From positions 4,314,701-4,378,700 of the forward strand of contig NZ_CP054919.1 in the NCBI RefSeq assembly GCF_013364235.1: a DNA stretch of 64,000 nucleotides. The letters are read 5' to 3'. Below, piece after piece: positions 15,697 through 24,835 of the stretch. Source of the DNA: Kitasatospora sp. NA04385. Its GTDB lineage: Bacteria; Actinomycetota; Actinomycetes; Streptomycetales; Streptomycetaceae. The notes below the pieces were generated by a model. That model made no database searches. It was not told the origin of the DNA and worked only from the letters and a program-made list of their open reading frames with translations. Numbering within the stretch: the stretch's first letter is position 1; the number at the start of each line of letters is the position of its first letter. The translations under genes and the position numbers were made by a program.

Positions 15697-17868
15697 TGAG
15701 TAGGCCCGGGGCGCGGTGCCGGGATTGCTCCCGGCCCGTTTCCCCGGACCTCTCGCCGAACCCGCCGTGCGCCTCTCGACGCAACGGGCTCTCCACGGTC
15801 TCTGCCGTCAGGTTGTCGTGCTGGTCCAGGGGTTGGGAATCGTGTTGCCGCGGTAGCGATACCGGGTGACCGGGATCGCGCTGGTCTTCCGCAACTCGAT
15901 CTCGCCCGCGCTGATCGGCAGCCACCGCCCGGTGGGGGTGGTGAGCCGTCTGCGGACGTCCGACCAGTTCCAGTGATGCCGCTCTTGCAGCATTCGGATC
16001 ACTCGCCACCAGACGAGGTTGTCCAGCTTGCTGAAGGTGCGCTTCGCAACGGCATGCCTGAAGTAGTTGGCCCATCCGTGGGTGACCCTGTTCAGATTGG
16101 TCAGCACCACGGCCAGGTCCTGCTGCGATGTTCTGTGGGTGAGGGTGCGGATCTTCGCCTTCACCGACTGGACGGGCCGGTCGGCGATGAAGGTGTAGAC
16201 GTACCACTTGTCCGTTCCGCGTTTGCGGCGCCACTGGATGTGGAACCCCAGGAAGTCGAACCCCTCGCTCAGGTGCACCAGTTGGGTCTTGGCTTCCGAG
16301 AGCCGCAACCCCATCGGCGCGATGACCTGGGCGATCTCCTCGCGCAGTGCCTCGGTGTCCTGCCTGGTCCCGTGGACCAGGACGACGAAGTCGTCCGCGT
16401 AGCGCACCAGTCGCCACGAGGGCAGGCCCTTGGCCCGACGCCGCCAGCGCCAGGAACTGGTGGACAACTCCCCGCCGCTCTCCCATGCCCGGTGCAGGTG
16501 CTCATCGAGCACCGACAGGGCAATATTGGCCAGCAGCGGGGACAGGATGCCCCCTTGCGGCGTGCCACTGAAGGTCTCCTGCTGTTCGCCGAGCTCCGTA
16601 AGGAGACCGGACTTCAGGAACGCCTTCACCAGCGCCAGCACCCGCTTGTCCTTGACCGCTTCCGGACCCGGTCCATCAGCGCGACGTGGTCGACCTCGTC
16701 GAAGCACGCCGCGATGTCCGCGTCCAGCACCCAGCGATAGCCGCAGGTGCCATAGAAGTGGATCTCGGCAATCGCGTCCTGAGCACGCCGCTTGGGCCGG
16801 AAGCCGTAGGAGACCGGCTTGAAGTCGGCCTCGAAAATCGGCTCCAGCACCAGCTTCAGCGCGGCCTGGACGACCCGGTCGGCGACCGTGGGAATCCCCA
16901 ACCGCCGAACCTTCCCCGACCCGCCCGGCTTGGGAATCTTGCGCTCCCGAACCGGGAGCGGACGGAACGAGCCCTGTCTGAGCTGAGCCCGTAGGTCGTC
17001 CAGGAATCCGGGGACCCCGAACCGTTCCTCGACGTCGGCGGCTGTCAGGCCGTCCACGCCAGCAGTGCGGGCTCCCCGGTTGCCAGCGACCCGGTCGAAT
17101 GCCGCGATCAGCGTCGCCGGGTCGTGCACGAGGTTGAACAGATCATCGAACCGGCGGCCGGCATCGGCCGCCGCCCAACGGTGAAGCTTGGCCTGCATCT
17201 CCGATACCCGCTGGCGCGGACCCATAGGGTCCGCCTCCAACGGAGCGCCGCTGTTCAGCGGTGCGTCTTTCGGCATTGCAGTCTCCTTCCCCTCTCGATA
17301 CCGCTGCCGCCCTTCCCCATGTGCGCGGGCTCTCCTCGGCTCGGAGTACTACGGCGGCTCCGCCCCACCCGGACCGTTCGGCGGTCGATGCGCCTATCCC
17401 CAGCCGGGCACTGGCCGTGCACGACAGGGGAGTTGAGACCGGATGGTTCCCGTGTTCACTGTGATTCGCTCGTTGGAGTAGGAGCCCGACTGTGTCCCTG
17501 CGGCATCGCCACGAGTACGCCGTAGACCTTCCTCGGGGCCTCCCGAACGGCTTCGAAATACCGGCCAAGGAGTTCCCCACCACCACCAGGCGACGAGTGC
17601 GCACCGCTTCCGGCCCAGATCCGCCAGGTTCGAGCCGGTGTAATCGTTAAGAGACGTAAAGACGCCGGTTCCTCGCGTACTCCTCTCCATCCCGCTCGCC
17701 GGACCCGCACCATCTGGCAGTACTGGCACGTCCCGGCTTTGTCAGGGCCGCTCCCGCCCTCCCCGGCATCACCCGGATCAGGCTGCCCTCAGCTCCACCT
17801 CCCTGCTACGACAGGTCAGCGGTGAAGGTCTCTCACCTCCACACGAATCACAGCGCCTCACGGCGCAA
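15697..17868 (-). mobile_element. Group II intron (approximate ends)
   Basis: It interrupts the IS630 transposase reading frame on the same strand and contains a reverse transcriptase/maturase gene. Downstream of the RT, on the minus strand near 15755-15790, is a domain V-like hairpin: GAGCCCGTTGCG, a GAGA bulge region, then CGCACGGCGGGTTC. It is followed by a domain VI-like stem and CCTAC at the 3' end (15700). The 5' end resembles TTGCGCCGTGAGGCGC rather than the canonical GTGYG, so either G1 is mutated or my boundary is a few bases off. Length is about 2.17 kb, normal for a bacterial group II intron. Confidence 0.75.
15808..17276 (-). pseudogene. ltrA-like: Group II intron reverse transcriptase/maturase with one frameshift
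   Basis: Starts at ATG 17276 after AAGGAG. The first frame covers the RT N-terminal blocks ('KPGGSGKVRRLGIPTVADRVVQ', 'SYGFRPKRRAQDAI', 'WVLDADIAACFDEVDH') up to 'MDRVRKR'. A single missing base near 16655 (CGGTC where CGGGTC would restore the frame) shifts the frame. The second frame continues 'VKDKRVLALVKAFLKSGLL', 'GTPQGGILSPLLANI', the catalytic YADD in 'VRYADDFVVLVHG', and the maturase X-domain motif 'HGWANYFRHAVAKRTF'. No C-terminal HNH endonuclease domain is present. Without the frameshift it would be about 489 residues, normal for the family. As sequenced it cannot make a full maturase. Confidence 0.85.
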
Positions 17869-18478
17869 CTCGAAGACGATCCAGCCGTTGCACGCCGCCG
17901 CGGTTGTCTTACCAGCGGCCAGGTCTCCTTCCTCCAGGCCTCGGCCGCCGCGTCGTTGCGCTCGATCGCCCGCCGGGCGGGCTGCTGCCAGGACCAGCCG
18001 TGTCGCTTCAGCAACTGCCAGGTGCCCTCCACCGTGTAGCTCACGTGGAACAGCCGGCCGATCAGCGTCTTCACCCGGGCCAGCGTCCACCGCTGGTCGG
18101 CCCAGCCGTAGACCAACGGTCCCCGATCCGACTCCCTTTCCAGCCTGGCGATCTGCGCGGCGCTGAGCCGGGGGCGCCCAGGCGATCCCTTCGACAGGAC
18201 CCCCGCTTCACCGCGTTCGCGCCATTGGGCGCGCCACCGCTCCACCGACCGCTCACTGACCCGCAGCGCGGCGGCGATCTCCCTGTTCCCCTGTCCGCCC
18301 TCGAAGCGTTCCACAGCCTGCAGCCGAACTCGCTCCCGCGCAGCTCTCCCAGCGTCGGTCAGCCCGCCGCCCTGTGCGTATCTCACGATCCTGGGCTACC
18401 GGAACGGACCGGCCACCGTCAGGCGAACGGCTCCGACATCACCCAATCAAGTTCAGTACCGACCGCTCCCCGGCGAGC

Positions 18479-19812
18479 TAGGGATGTTGCAAAGTCTGGC
18501 GATCTTGTAGGTGTGCTGGTCAGGCGAGGCCCAGCAGGTCGAGCGGGCGGTTGAATGGCGCGTAGGAGGCTTGGCGAAGGCCGACGGCGATGTTGCGGTG
18601 CCTGGCGGCGCGGAGGGTGTTGATCGCGAGGCTGCGCAGGGTGGCCATGTGCTCCGGGCCGTGGCCGGTACGGATCTTCGAGGCATCCTCGGCGAAGGTG
18701 GTGTCGCGGACGAAGTGGAGCCGGTTCTCGATGGTCCACTGCGATCTGGCGAGCTGCCGAGGCGCTGGGGCGAGGCTTCCTGTGAGGTCGGGTCGGTGAT
18801 CGCGTAGACGGTCTGGCGGCTGCACCTGCCGGTCATGAGGTCGGTGCGGTGGCGCAGGATGCGAACTGCCTGGGCGGCGTGGGGGAAGTCCAGGCCGAGA
18901 TCGGTGACGGTGAGGGCCCTGGTCGCGCGGGTCTCCCTACGGCCGTGGCCGATCTCGCGGTCGTAGCGGCGTGCGGTGACGTTCTTCCACGGCAACGACC
19001 GCAGCCGGCGGTGGAGTTCGGGCTGGTTGGCCTTGACCACCAGCAGGTAGTGGGCCTTCTTCTCTTCGACGAGGAAGCGCGCGTGGGCACGCTGGGTGTG
19101 CAGGGCGTCGGCCGTGACGGTGACCCCGGCGAGGTCGAAGGGCTCCAACAGCGCGGCGAAGCAGGTGATTTCGTTGGTCTTGCCGGGAATCCGCAGCTGG
19201 GTGACAGTGCGGCCGTCCCCGGTCATCGCGGCTAGCAGGTGGGCGGCGGGCGAGGTGCCGTGCCGGGAGCCACGTGTGGCCTTGCCGTCCACAGCCACCG
19301 AGTCCGATCCTGCGGGATCGGCCGGTCAGGTCGGCCAGGCCGCCGGGGCAGACCAGGTTGACGATCCGTCGGATGGAGGCGGTACTCGGTGCGACCCGTA
19401 CGCCCGCCGCGCCCACGACCCGGGCGCCGAGGCGGGCCAGGGCGTGCTGCGGTGCGTTCGCGGACCACTGGCCGATGGCCGCGTACGAGCGTGCCCCGGC
19501 GACCACCGCCGAGGTGGCGACCAGCAGCACCGCCACGAACGGGTGACGCACCCCTCGACGCCGACGCGGATCGGGCAGCAACCGCAAACGTTCCACCAGC
19601 GGCAATCCCGTCACGCCCTCCAGAGCGGGCGACTTGATCAGGCAGACGGTGGCAGACTGGCGGCACATCGAAGCTCCGGCGGTACGAGGCGACTTGGCAA
19701 GGTCACCCCGTTCAACCGGAGCTTCGTTGCGTACGTGACGGGCCGCCCCGTACTCCTCACCCCACCGTGACCTGCCGACTCACGCGCTCATCGGGACCTT
19801 GAAACAGCCCTG
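18479..19812 (-). mobile_element. Decayed ISAs1-family insertion sequence (about 1334 bp)
   Basis: The terminal inverted repeats are TAGGGATGTTGCAAAGTC from 18479 and CAGGGCTGTTTCAAGGTC read inward from 19812, typical of ISAs1-family ends. I see no matching target duplication outside them. The transposase within is multiply frameshifted. The left end abuts the IS630 element after a 20-bp gap. Confidence 0.75.
18520..19668 (-). pseudogene. ISAs1-family transposase, two frameshifts
   Basis: Three frames are needed to read the protein. The N-terminal frame from 19668 gives 'LPDPRRRRGVRHPFVAVLLVATSAVVAGARSYAAIG' (DDE_Tnp_1-associated domain) through 'LADLTGRSRRIG'. The middle frame gives 'VAVDGKATRGSRHGTSPAAHLLAAM', 'NEITCFAALLEPFDLAGVTVTADALHTQ' and 'HYLLVVKANQPELHRRL'. 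The last frame gives 'RSQWTIENRLHFVRDTTFAEDASKIRTG' to the natural end at 18520. Shifts occur near 19300 and near 18790. The DDE residues are recognisable but the gene is inactive. Confidence 0.85.
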
Positions 19813-20028
19813 ACTGTACCCGCGACCGAGGAAGATCTGTGTTGCGGGCGAGCAGCTCATCGGGCGGCCGTCAGTTTGGCAGCCGCCCGGAATCGCCTGT
19901 TGCCTATAGTGCCGTATTCCTCAGAGGCTCGTTCTATCAATCCATAAGGAGCGGCGGGGCTCTCGTGAGTGCGGCGACAGAGGTTGCCGGACCTGGCTAC
20001 TGCTGCTGGTCGGCAGGACGGTGCGTTC

Positions 20029-20601
20029 ATGACTTTTCTCCCTGTGCCAATCCGGTGTGCTCAGCTTCTTAAAATCGGCGGGCTTGCGGTGCCGTGGGTA
20101 ACGCCTCAGACGGTGGATCGGGCAGCGATGGGAGCCGTAGATAACGCGCGCCGCCGTGATGCGATCGTGAACCGCCTCTGCCAGATATGTGGGGAGAGGC
20201 TTGGAGGTCGGATTGTATATCTCGTTCGGCCGCGTGATATTCAGATCGGATTCCTGGCTGAGCCAGCTCTCCATCCTGAATGTTCGAGCTACTCTGCTCG
20301 GGCGTGTCCCATGCTGAATGGCCAGATGAAGCGTTACCGCTCAACGTCGGCGACGCTCAATCCGCCGGAATCGCTGCCAGGGGTTGCCGGAACGTGGTCA
20401 TCTGCCAAGGCCGACGAGGAGCGTGCTGGCCATGATGCGGAGGAATGGGACGCTTGGCGGCTCAGCCCTTCTCAGTATCGGGTCATCCGCTCTCGGGATA
20501 CCGGGGCTGTATTGGGCTTGCGCCTGGCCGATGTGATCCCCCTTCGAATCCGTCCAGTCCGCAAAGTGGTGAAGCAGACCGAGGAGCGCATCGGCGACTG
20601 A
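20029..20601 (+). CDS. Actinobacterial hypothetical protein with CxxC/HxxC zinc-like motif
   Basis: A 190-residue protein starting 'MTFLPVPIRCAQLLKIGG'. The middle has CQICGERL followed by 'RPRDIQIGFLAEPALHPECSSYSARACPMLNGQMKRYRS'. The four Cys and one His suggest a small metal-binding fold. Proteins of this layout (CQ.CG...HP.C..Y....CP.L.G) recur in actinomycete accessory DNA, and I know no function for them. The C-terminal part is charged. It precedes the restriction-modification genes by 364 bp on the same strand. ATG 20029 is preferred over the upstream in-frame codons because the family-like sequence begins there. Confidence 0.6.
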   Translation: MTFLPVPIRCAQLLKIGGLAVPWVTPQTVDRAAMGAVDNARRRDAIVNRLCQICGERLGGRIVYLVRPRDIQIGFLAEPALHPECSSYSARACPMLNGQMKRYRSTSATLNPPESLPGVAGTWSSAKADEERAGHDAEEWDAWRLSPSQYRVIRSRDTGAVLGLRLADVIPLRIRPVRKVVKQTEERIGD

Positions 20602-20965
20602 TGGCATGGAAGAGGCATGGGTGCTGTGCCTCTTCGAAGCCTCCTTCGCACCGGCAGCGCCGCCTCGGTCGATGGCTCTCCGCCGCAGGGCCGGACGCAG
20701 TCAAGGAGTGAGGCATGGCGCACAGCGAGCTCAGGGGAGGAAGCGACACCTTGTGTGGGACTTCTCGGCACCCGTTGGTGTTGCTCCTCCTTCGGGAAGG
20801 CACGTCGAGAGCCTAGGCTGTCGTAGGCTGTCCGCTGGTCCTGCCCACAGCACTCGCCGGCCGACGATCGGTTGTCAGCCGCATCTCATACGGCTCGCTG
20901 GGCAGCTCATGCACGCGCCAGAGGGCAGGCGCGAGCGGACTGTGGGTCTGGCGAAGAGGAGCAGT
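20602..20965 (+). other. Non-coding stretch upstream of the RM genes
   Basis: 364 bp with no convincing frame of its own (short open frames have no family-like content). It must hold the promoter of the three-gene restriction block. I could not pick a confident -35/-10 pair. Confidence 0.35.
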
Positions 20966-23401
20966 ATGTCCAAGGCAAGCGGTACGGCAAGCAAGCCGAA
21001 GGGCGCCCCCTCGAGCCACTACAGGGACGGGGATGAGCCGCTGCACCTCTCCGGCAACTGGGTGTGGGCCCCGCTGCGCCGGGACTGGCTGCTGGCGAAG
21101 CCCGAGGAACTGGTGCGGCAGCGGTTCATTCACAGGATGAATACCAAGTGGGGTTACGCACTCGAGCAGATGGACCAGGAGCGTAGGACTAAGGCCGGTA
21201 GGAGGTCTGTCCGCGCGGACATCGTGGTAGCCAAATCGCCCGAAGCACTGCGCGAAAACCGCGACTACGTGATGGTGGTCGAGGTGAAGGCCGAGAACGT
21301 TCCGATTCGTCAGGCCGACTACGAGCAGGGCGAGAGCTATGCGCGGTCGGTTGGAGTCGATTTCCTCGTCCTTCACAACAGCAAGACGACCTCATATTTT
21401 CACCTTATCGCGGGCCTGCCCGGCAGAAGCGTCGAGATCGCAGAGGTCCCTAAGTTCAAGGACCTGGCGAGCAGCAAGCGCATCGAGGAGATTAAGCACT
21501 CCACCAAGGCGTTCACGCGGGATGAATTCCAGCGACTTCTTTTCGAGTGCCACTGCATCTTGCGGGATAATCACAAGATGGACCCTGGCGCAGCGTTCGA
21601 TGAGATCTCAAAGATCCTCTTCATCAAGATGGCCTATGAGCGCATGGGGCGAATCGAAGTTTTCAGTACGGAAGCTCTTCGTCAGATTGAGCACTCGCTT
21701 CTCGTGGACAGCAAGGAAAGGCTCCTGCAGAAGCTTTTCGATGGCACCAAGGAGTTCTATAAGCATGATCGTCTCTTTGGGAAAAGGGATGACCTGAACG
21801 TTTCTCCCGCGACGTTTGAACGAATCGTGTCGAAGCTTGAGAAGTTCAATCTGTCGGACACTGGCGAGGATGTGAAGGGCCTCGCCTTCGAGCGATTCCT
21901 TGGGGACACGTTCCGCGGCGACCTGGGCCAGTACTTCACGCCTCGACCGATGGTCAACTTCATGGTCAGGATGTTGGACCCGAAGGAAGGCGAGCGGGTT
22001 TGCGATCCGGCCGCCGGCACAGGCGGGTTCCTCATCACAGCTCTGGACTACGTGCGGGCAGGTATCGAGAACGACATCCAGGCCCAGAAGGACGCCCGGC
22101 GTGCGGAGTTGGAGCAACAGGGCAGGGCGGCCGGTTGGACCGAGGAGATCCTCCTCGAGAAGATCAACGAGGCGTATGAGCTCCTCAACAAGGACCTCGA
22201 CATTCAGAATTCGACCGGGCGGCTGCACCTGGCCGCCAAGGAATGCATTCGAGGAATTGACGCTGAACCTCGCGCGGCGCGCACCAGCAAGATGAACATG
22301 ATCATGCATGGTGACGGGCACAGCGGAATTTATCACCATGACGGTCTTCTTGACATTCACGATGTATTTGAGGAGTCGTTCGACGTCGTTCTCAGCAACC
22401 CACCATTCGGGGCCACCGTCACCAAGGATCAGGTCGTCGGAGCGACCGAACAGACGAGTGCGCTCACCGACCCTGATCTGATCGACGACTACAAGAAGAA
22501 GTTCGGCGATGTGTGGGAGGCTTCTCAGCGTCGAATGTGGGACGCGGACAAGAATCGTCGGCCCATCATAGAGCTCTTCGACATCGGGCGCGATCCGATC
22601 GGCGGTCCGCTTGGAAAGGCCAAGGCGCGGAGCTCTCGAAATACAGAGACGCTTTTTGTTGAGCGCTGCATCAGGCTGCTCAAGCCTGGCGGTCGGATGG
22701 GTATCGTCCTTCCTGATGGAATCCTGAACAATCCATCCATGGGGTGGCTCCGTGAATACGCGGAAGGGCGCGCCAGGATTCTTGCTGTCGTATCTGTTCC
22801 TCAGGAAGTCTTCGCCAGCTCAAAGGCCACGGTCAAGACCTCGATCGTCTTCCTTCAGCGTTTCACAGAGGACGAAGTGGCGCAGCTTGAGGCTCTTCGC
22901 GAGCAGGCTGGCAAGGAAGCGGATGAGATTCTGATCGCTGAACGCGAGAAGTTGGATGAGCTTCGCCACCGAATTGACACCTATGATCGTGATGATCTTG
23001 CAGATCTAGTTGATCAAATCACCGCCGCCGAAGCCTCGGGCGAGGCGAAGCCATCTGAGCTTGCTGCCCTCAAGCGGGCGCTGCGCGCCGCCATCACGTC
23101 GGACGACAAGGCCCGTGCTCGGGAGCTGACCCGTGAGTACGCGAAGGCTGCGGCCGAACTGGATGAGAAGAAGGCCGCTCTCGTCCGGAGCATGGTGCGC
23201 GAGCGGTTCAGCTACCCGGTCTTCATGGCTGAAGTCGAGTCAGCGGGCATCACCGGGACCGGAGAGACCGGCGAGAACGTTGCGAACGACCTGCCGCTTG
23301 TCGAGGCGGAGTACCGCAGGTTCCAGGCTGATCCAGTGGCCTACCAGCTGGAGGTCGAGGCAAGGCTTGCTGTCGAGTCCGAGCAGGAGCTGGCGCTGTG
23401 A
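20966..23401 (+). CDS. Fused restriction nuclease / N6-adenine methyltransferase (RM subunit)
   Basis: 811 residues from ATG 20966, preceded by GAGGAG. The N-terminal domain (about 40-160) is a PD-(D/E)xK nuclease of HSDR_N type: Asp85 in 'RADIVVAK', then Glu106 and Lys108 in 'VVEVKAE', then 'YARSVGVDFLVLHN'. Residues 200-315 are a helical HsdM-type N-domain. The methyltransferase follows with 'GQYFTPRPMV' 321-330, the SAM motif I DPAAGTGGF 347-355 and the catalytic NPPF 478-481. The C-terminal 200 residues are largely charged coiled-coil ('REQAGKEADEILIAEREKLDELR'). There is no helicase/translocase motor, so this is not a classical HsdR. The R-M fusion with a separate S subunit resembles BcgI-like type IIB/IIG systems. 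It overlaps the S gene by GTGA and is more AT-rich than the chromosomal genes. Confidence 0.85.
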   Translation: MSKASGTASKPKGAPSSHYRDGDEPLHLSGNWVWAPLRRDWLLAKPEELVRQRFIHRMNTKWGYALEQMDQERRTKAGRRSVRADIVVAKSPEALRENRDYVMVVEVKAENVPIRQADYEQGESYARSVGVDFLVLHNSKTTSYFHLIAGLPGRSVEIAEVPKFKDLASSKRIEEIKHSTKAFTRDEFQRLLFECHCILRDNHKMDPGAAFDEISKILFIKMAYERMGRIEVFSTEALRQIEHSLLVDSKERLLQKLFDGTKEFYKHDRLFGKRDDLNVSPATFERIVSKLEKFNLSDTGEDVKGLAFERFLGDTFRGDLGQYFTPRPMVNFMVRMLDPKEGERVCDPAAGTGGFLITALDYVRAGIENDIQAQKDARRAELEQQGRAAGWTEEILLEKINEAYELLNKDLDIQNSTGRLHLAAKECIRGIDAEPRAARTSKMNMIMHGDGHSGIYHHDGLLDIHDVFEESFDVVLSNPPFGATVTKDQVVGATEQTSALTDPDLIDDYKKKFGDVWEASQRRMWDADKNRRPIIELFDIGRDPIGGPLGKAKARSSRNTETLFVERCIRLLKPGGRMGIVLPDGILNNPSMGWLREYAEGRARILAVVSVPQEVFASSKATVKTSIVFLQRFTEDEVAQLEALREQAGKEADEILIAEREKLDELRHRIDTYDRDDLADLVDQITAAEASGEAKPSELAALKRALRAAITSDDKARARELTREYAKAAAELDEKKAALVRSMVRERFSYPVFMAEVESAGITGTGETGENVANDLPLVEAEYRRFQADPVAYQLEVEARLAVESEQELAL

Positions 23402-24744
23402 CGATCACAGTGCGGGTGGCGCAGTCCCGCGCGCTGGACCGGTGGGACGTCAAGCAGATGCTGGCGCTGTCGTGGCATCGGCCGGCCGCGGAACTCAGGG
23501 CGATCGGTGATGTCGCTGTCCGCCGCACCGAGGCCAGTAGCAGTGTCCTGCGCCTCGGCAGCATTCACTTTGACGGCAAGATCTCGCTGCGCCCTGCCGA
23601 GGCCTCCATCAAGGGGCGAACCTTCGTAGCCCACCCCGGCGATGTTGTCTTCAGCAAGATCGACGTCCGGAACGGGGCGATCGGAGTCGTTCCCGAGGAG
23701 TTCGGGAAGCTGGCGTTCAGCCCCGAGTACCCTATCTTCGACATGAGCGCGGTCGGCGAAGTGCTGTCGGCATACATGCGCATCCTCTGCCGCACGGCGG
23801 TGTTCCGAAGCCAGGTTCAGGCCCTCGTCGTCGGCCACAGCGGACGAAAAAGGGTGTCGCCTGAACTCTTTGAAAGCCTCACCATTCCGGTGCCACCGCT
23901 GGAGGAGCAGCACCGGATCGTGCGGGCTGAGCTCGAGGCGCAGGACCGCATTCAGCATCTGCGCACCGTCGAGACGTCAGTGCTCGCTGACGCGGTCCAG
24001 GAGATCTCGGATTTCCTCGGCCTGGTGTCCACCCATATTGCCCCCATAAAGTTCCCGTTCGTCGCGCAGAGCGTCCGGCTGGACCGCTGGTCAGTGTCCT
24101 CCGCCGTTGCTGGCGTCCGGGGCGTCGCGCGTGAACTCGTCAGCGACTATCCCGTTCGACCATTGGGCGATCTTGCCGTTGTCAGCTACGGGCTGCAGAA
24201 GAGCCCGACAAACCGCCCAGGGAAGCATGCTCACCCGTATCTCCGGGTGGCCAACGTGCAGAACGGGTACCTCGATCTCGATGAGATGAAGACGATCGAG
24301 GTACCCCCGGCTCAGCTTGACCTATTCCTCTTGAAGCCGGGTGACGTGCTGCTGTGCGAAGGGAACAGTGCGGATCTCGTCGGGCGTCCGGCGATTTGGT
24401 CCGGTGAAATCGAGAAGTGTGTGCACCAGAACCACGTGCTGCGTGTGCGCATGGAATCAGACGAACTGCTGCCGGAATATCTCCTCGCGTACATGCAGAC
24501 CGCCCCGTCTCGTCTGCATTTTCGCCAGAGGGCCAAGCAGACGACGAACCTGGCCACCATCAACAGCACAGACGTTCGAGAGCTGTCCATCCCCGTTCCG
24601 GGTGTGGCAGAGCAGAGGAAGATCGCGGCTCTGTGGGCTGACGCGCAGCTGCAAGCTCAAGTGGCCAAGCGACAGGCACGCGAGGAGGAGAACCGCTCAC
24701 GTCGCCAGATCGAAATGATGATCAGCGAAGGCGTAGCCGTGTGA
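23398..24744 (+). CDS. hsdS: Restriction-modification specificity subunit (two target-recognition domains)
   Basis: 448 residues from GTG 23398, overlapping the RM gene by four bases, so translationally coupled. Two half-repeats are visible. The first half has 'LRLGSIHFDGKISLRP', 'GDVVFSKIDVRNGAIGVVP' and ends 'ESLTIPVPPLEEQHRIV' followed by a helix. The second has 'YLRVANVQNGYLDLDEM', 'PGDVLLCEGNSADLVGRP' and ends 'RELSIPVPGVAEQRKIA' with a terminal helix. This is the standard TRD-spacer-TRD-spacer layout of HsdS/BcgIB proteins and predicts a bipartite recognition site. Both domains look intact. The recognised sequence cannot be predicted here. Confidence 0.9.
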   Translation: MTITVRVAQSRALDRWDVKQMLALSWHRPAAELRAIGDVAVRRTEASSSVLRLGSIHFDGKISLRPAEASIKGRTFVAHPGDVVFSKIDVRNGAIGVVPEEFGKLAFSPEYPIFDMSAVGEVLSAYMRILCRTAVFRSQVQALVVGHSGRKRVSPELFESLTIPVPPLEEQHRIVRAELEAQDRIQHLRTVETSVLADAVQEISDFLGLVSTHIAPIKFPFVAQSVRLDRWSVSSAVAGVRGVARELVSDYPVRPLGDLAVVSYGLQKSPTNRPGKHAHPYLRVANVQNGYLDLDEMKTIEVPPAQLDLFLLKPGDVLLCEGNSADLVGRPAIWSGEIEKCVHQNHVLRVRMESDELLPEYLLAYMQTAPSRLHFRQRAKQTTNLATINSTDVRELSIPVPGVAEQRKIAALWADAQLQAQVAKRQAREEENRSRRQIEMMISEGVAV

Positions 24745-24835
24745 CGGTTCGTCGATTTTCGTGGAACCGCCGCGGCTGTCATAGGCCTGGAATATCGTTC
24801 CTACCCTGTACCAACTGCCAAGCAGGGGAGGGAAC

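Larger units (their letters stand above)
15160..18386 (-). pseudogene. IS630-family transposase, split by group II intron and further mutated
   Basis: The 5' part (18386 to about 17869) begins 'MRYAQGGGLTDAGRAARERV' and contains an HTH ('REIAAALRVSERSVERWRAQW') and the IS630 linker. After 'TWPLV' (about 17915) the frame shifts by one, and the new frame reads 'ACNGWIVFE' just before the intron. The 3' part resumes after the intron with 'SDEAGQSMTPPRARTWG' (first catalytic Asp), 'IVLMWDNLRMHL' (second Asp) and 'LPSYSPDLNP'. A TAA at about 15317-15319 then precedes 'EGIWSLVKRDIGNLAAADLGQ' (catalytic Glu). So a frameshift, a nonsense codon and the intron all separate the DDE residues. The intron alone might be spliced out, but the other two lesions still kill the protein. 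Confidence 0.8.
15134..18456 (-). mobile_element. IS630-family element carrying a group II intron (3323 bp)
   Basis: The ends are CTGAACTTGA at 15134 and its inverted copy ending at 18456, each flanked by TA (15132-15133 and 18457-18458). This is the TA target duplication of IS630/Tc1 elements. Removing the group II intron (about 15697-17868) leaves roughly 1.15 kb, a normal IS630 size. The transposase inside is additionally frameshifted and has a nonsense codon, so this copy is inactive. Confidence 0.8.

Noticed and set aside
20966-23401. Classical type I HsdR/HsdM pair
   Set aside because: One polypeptide holds both nuclease and methylase, and no DEAD/helicase motor motifs occur in it or its neighbours.
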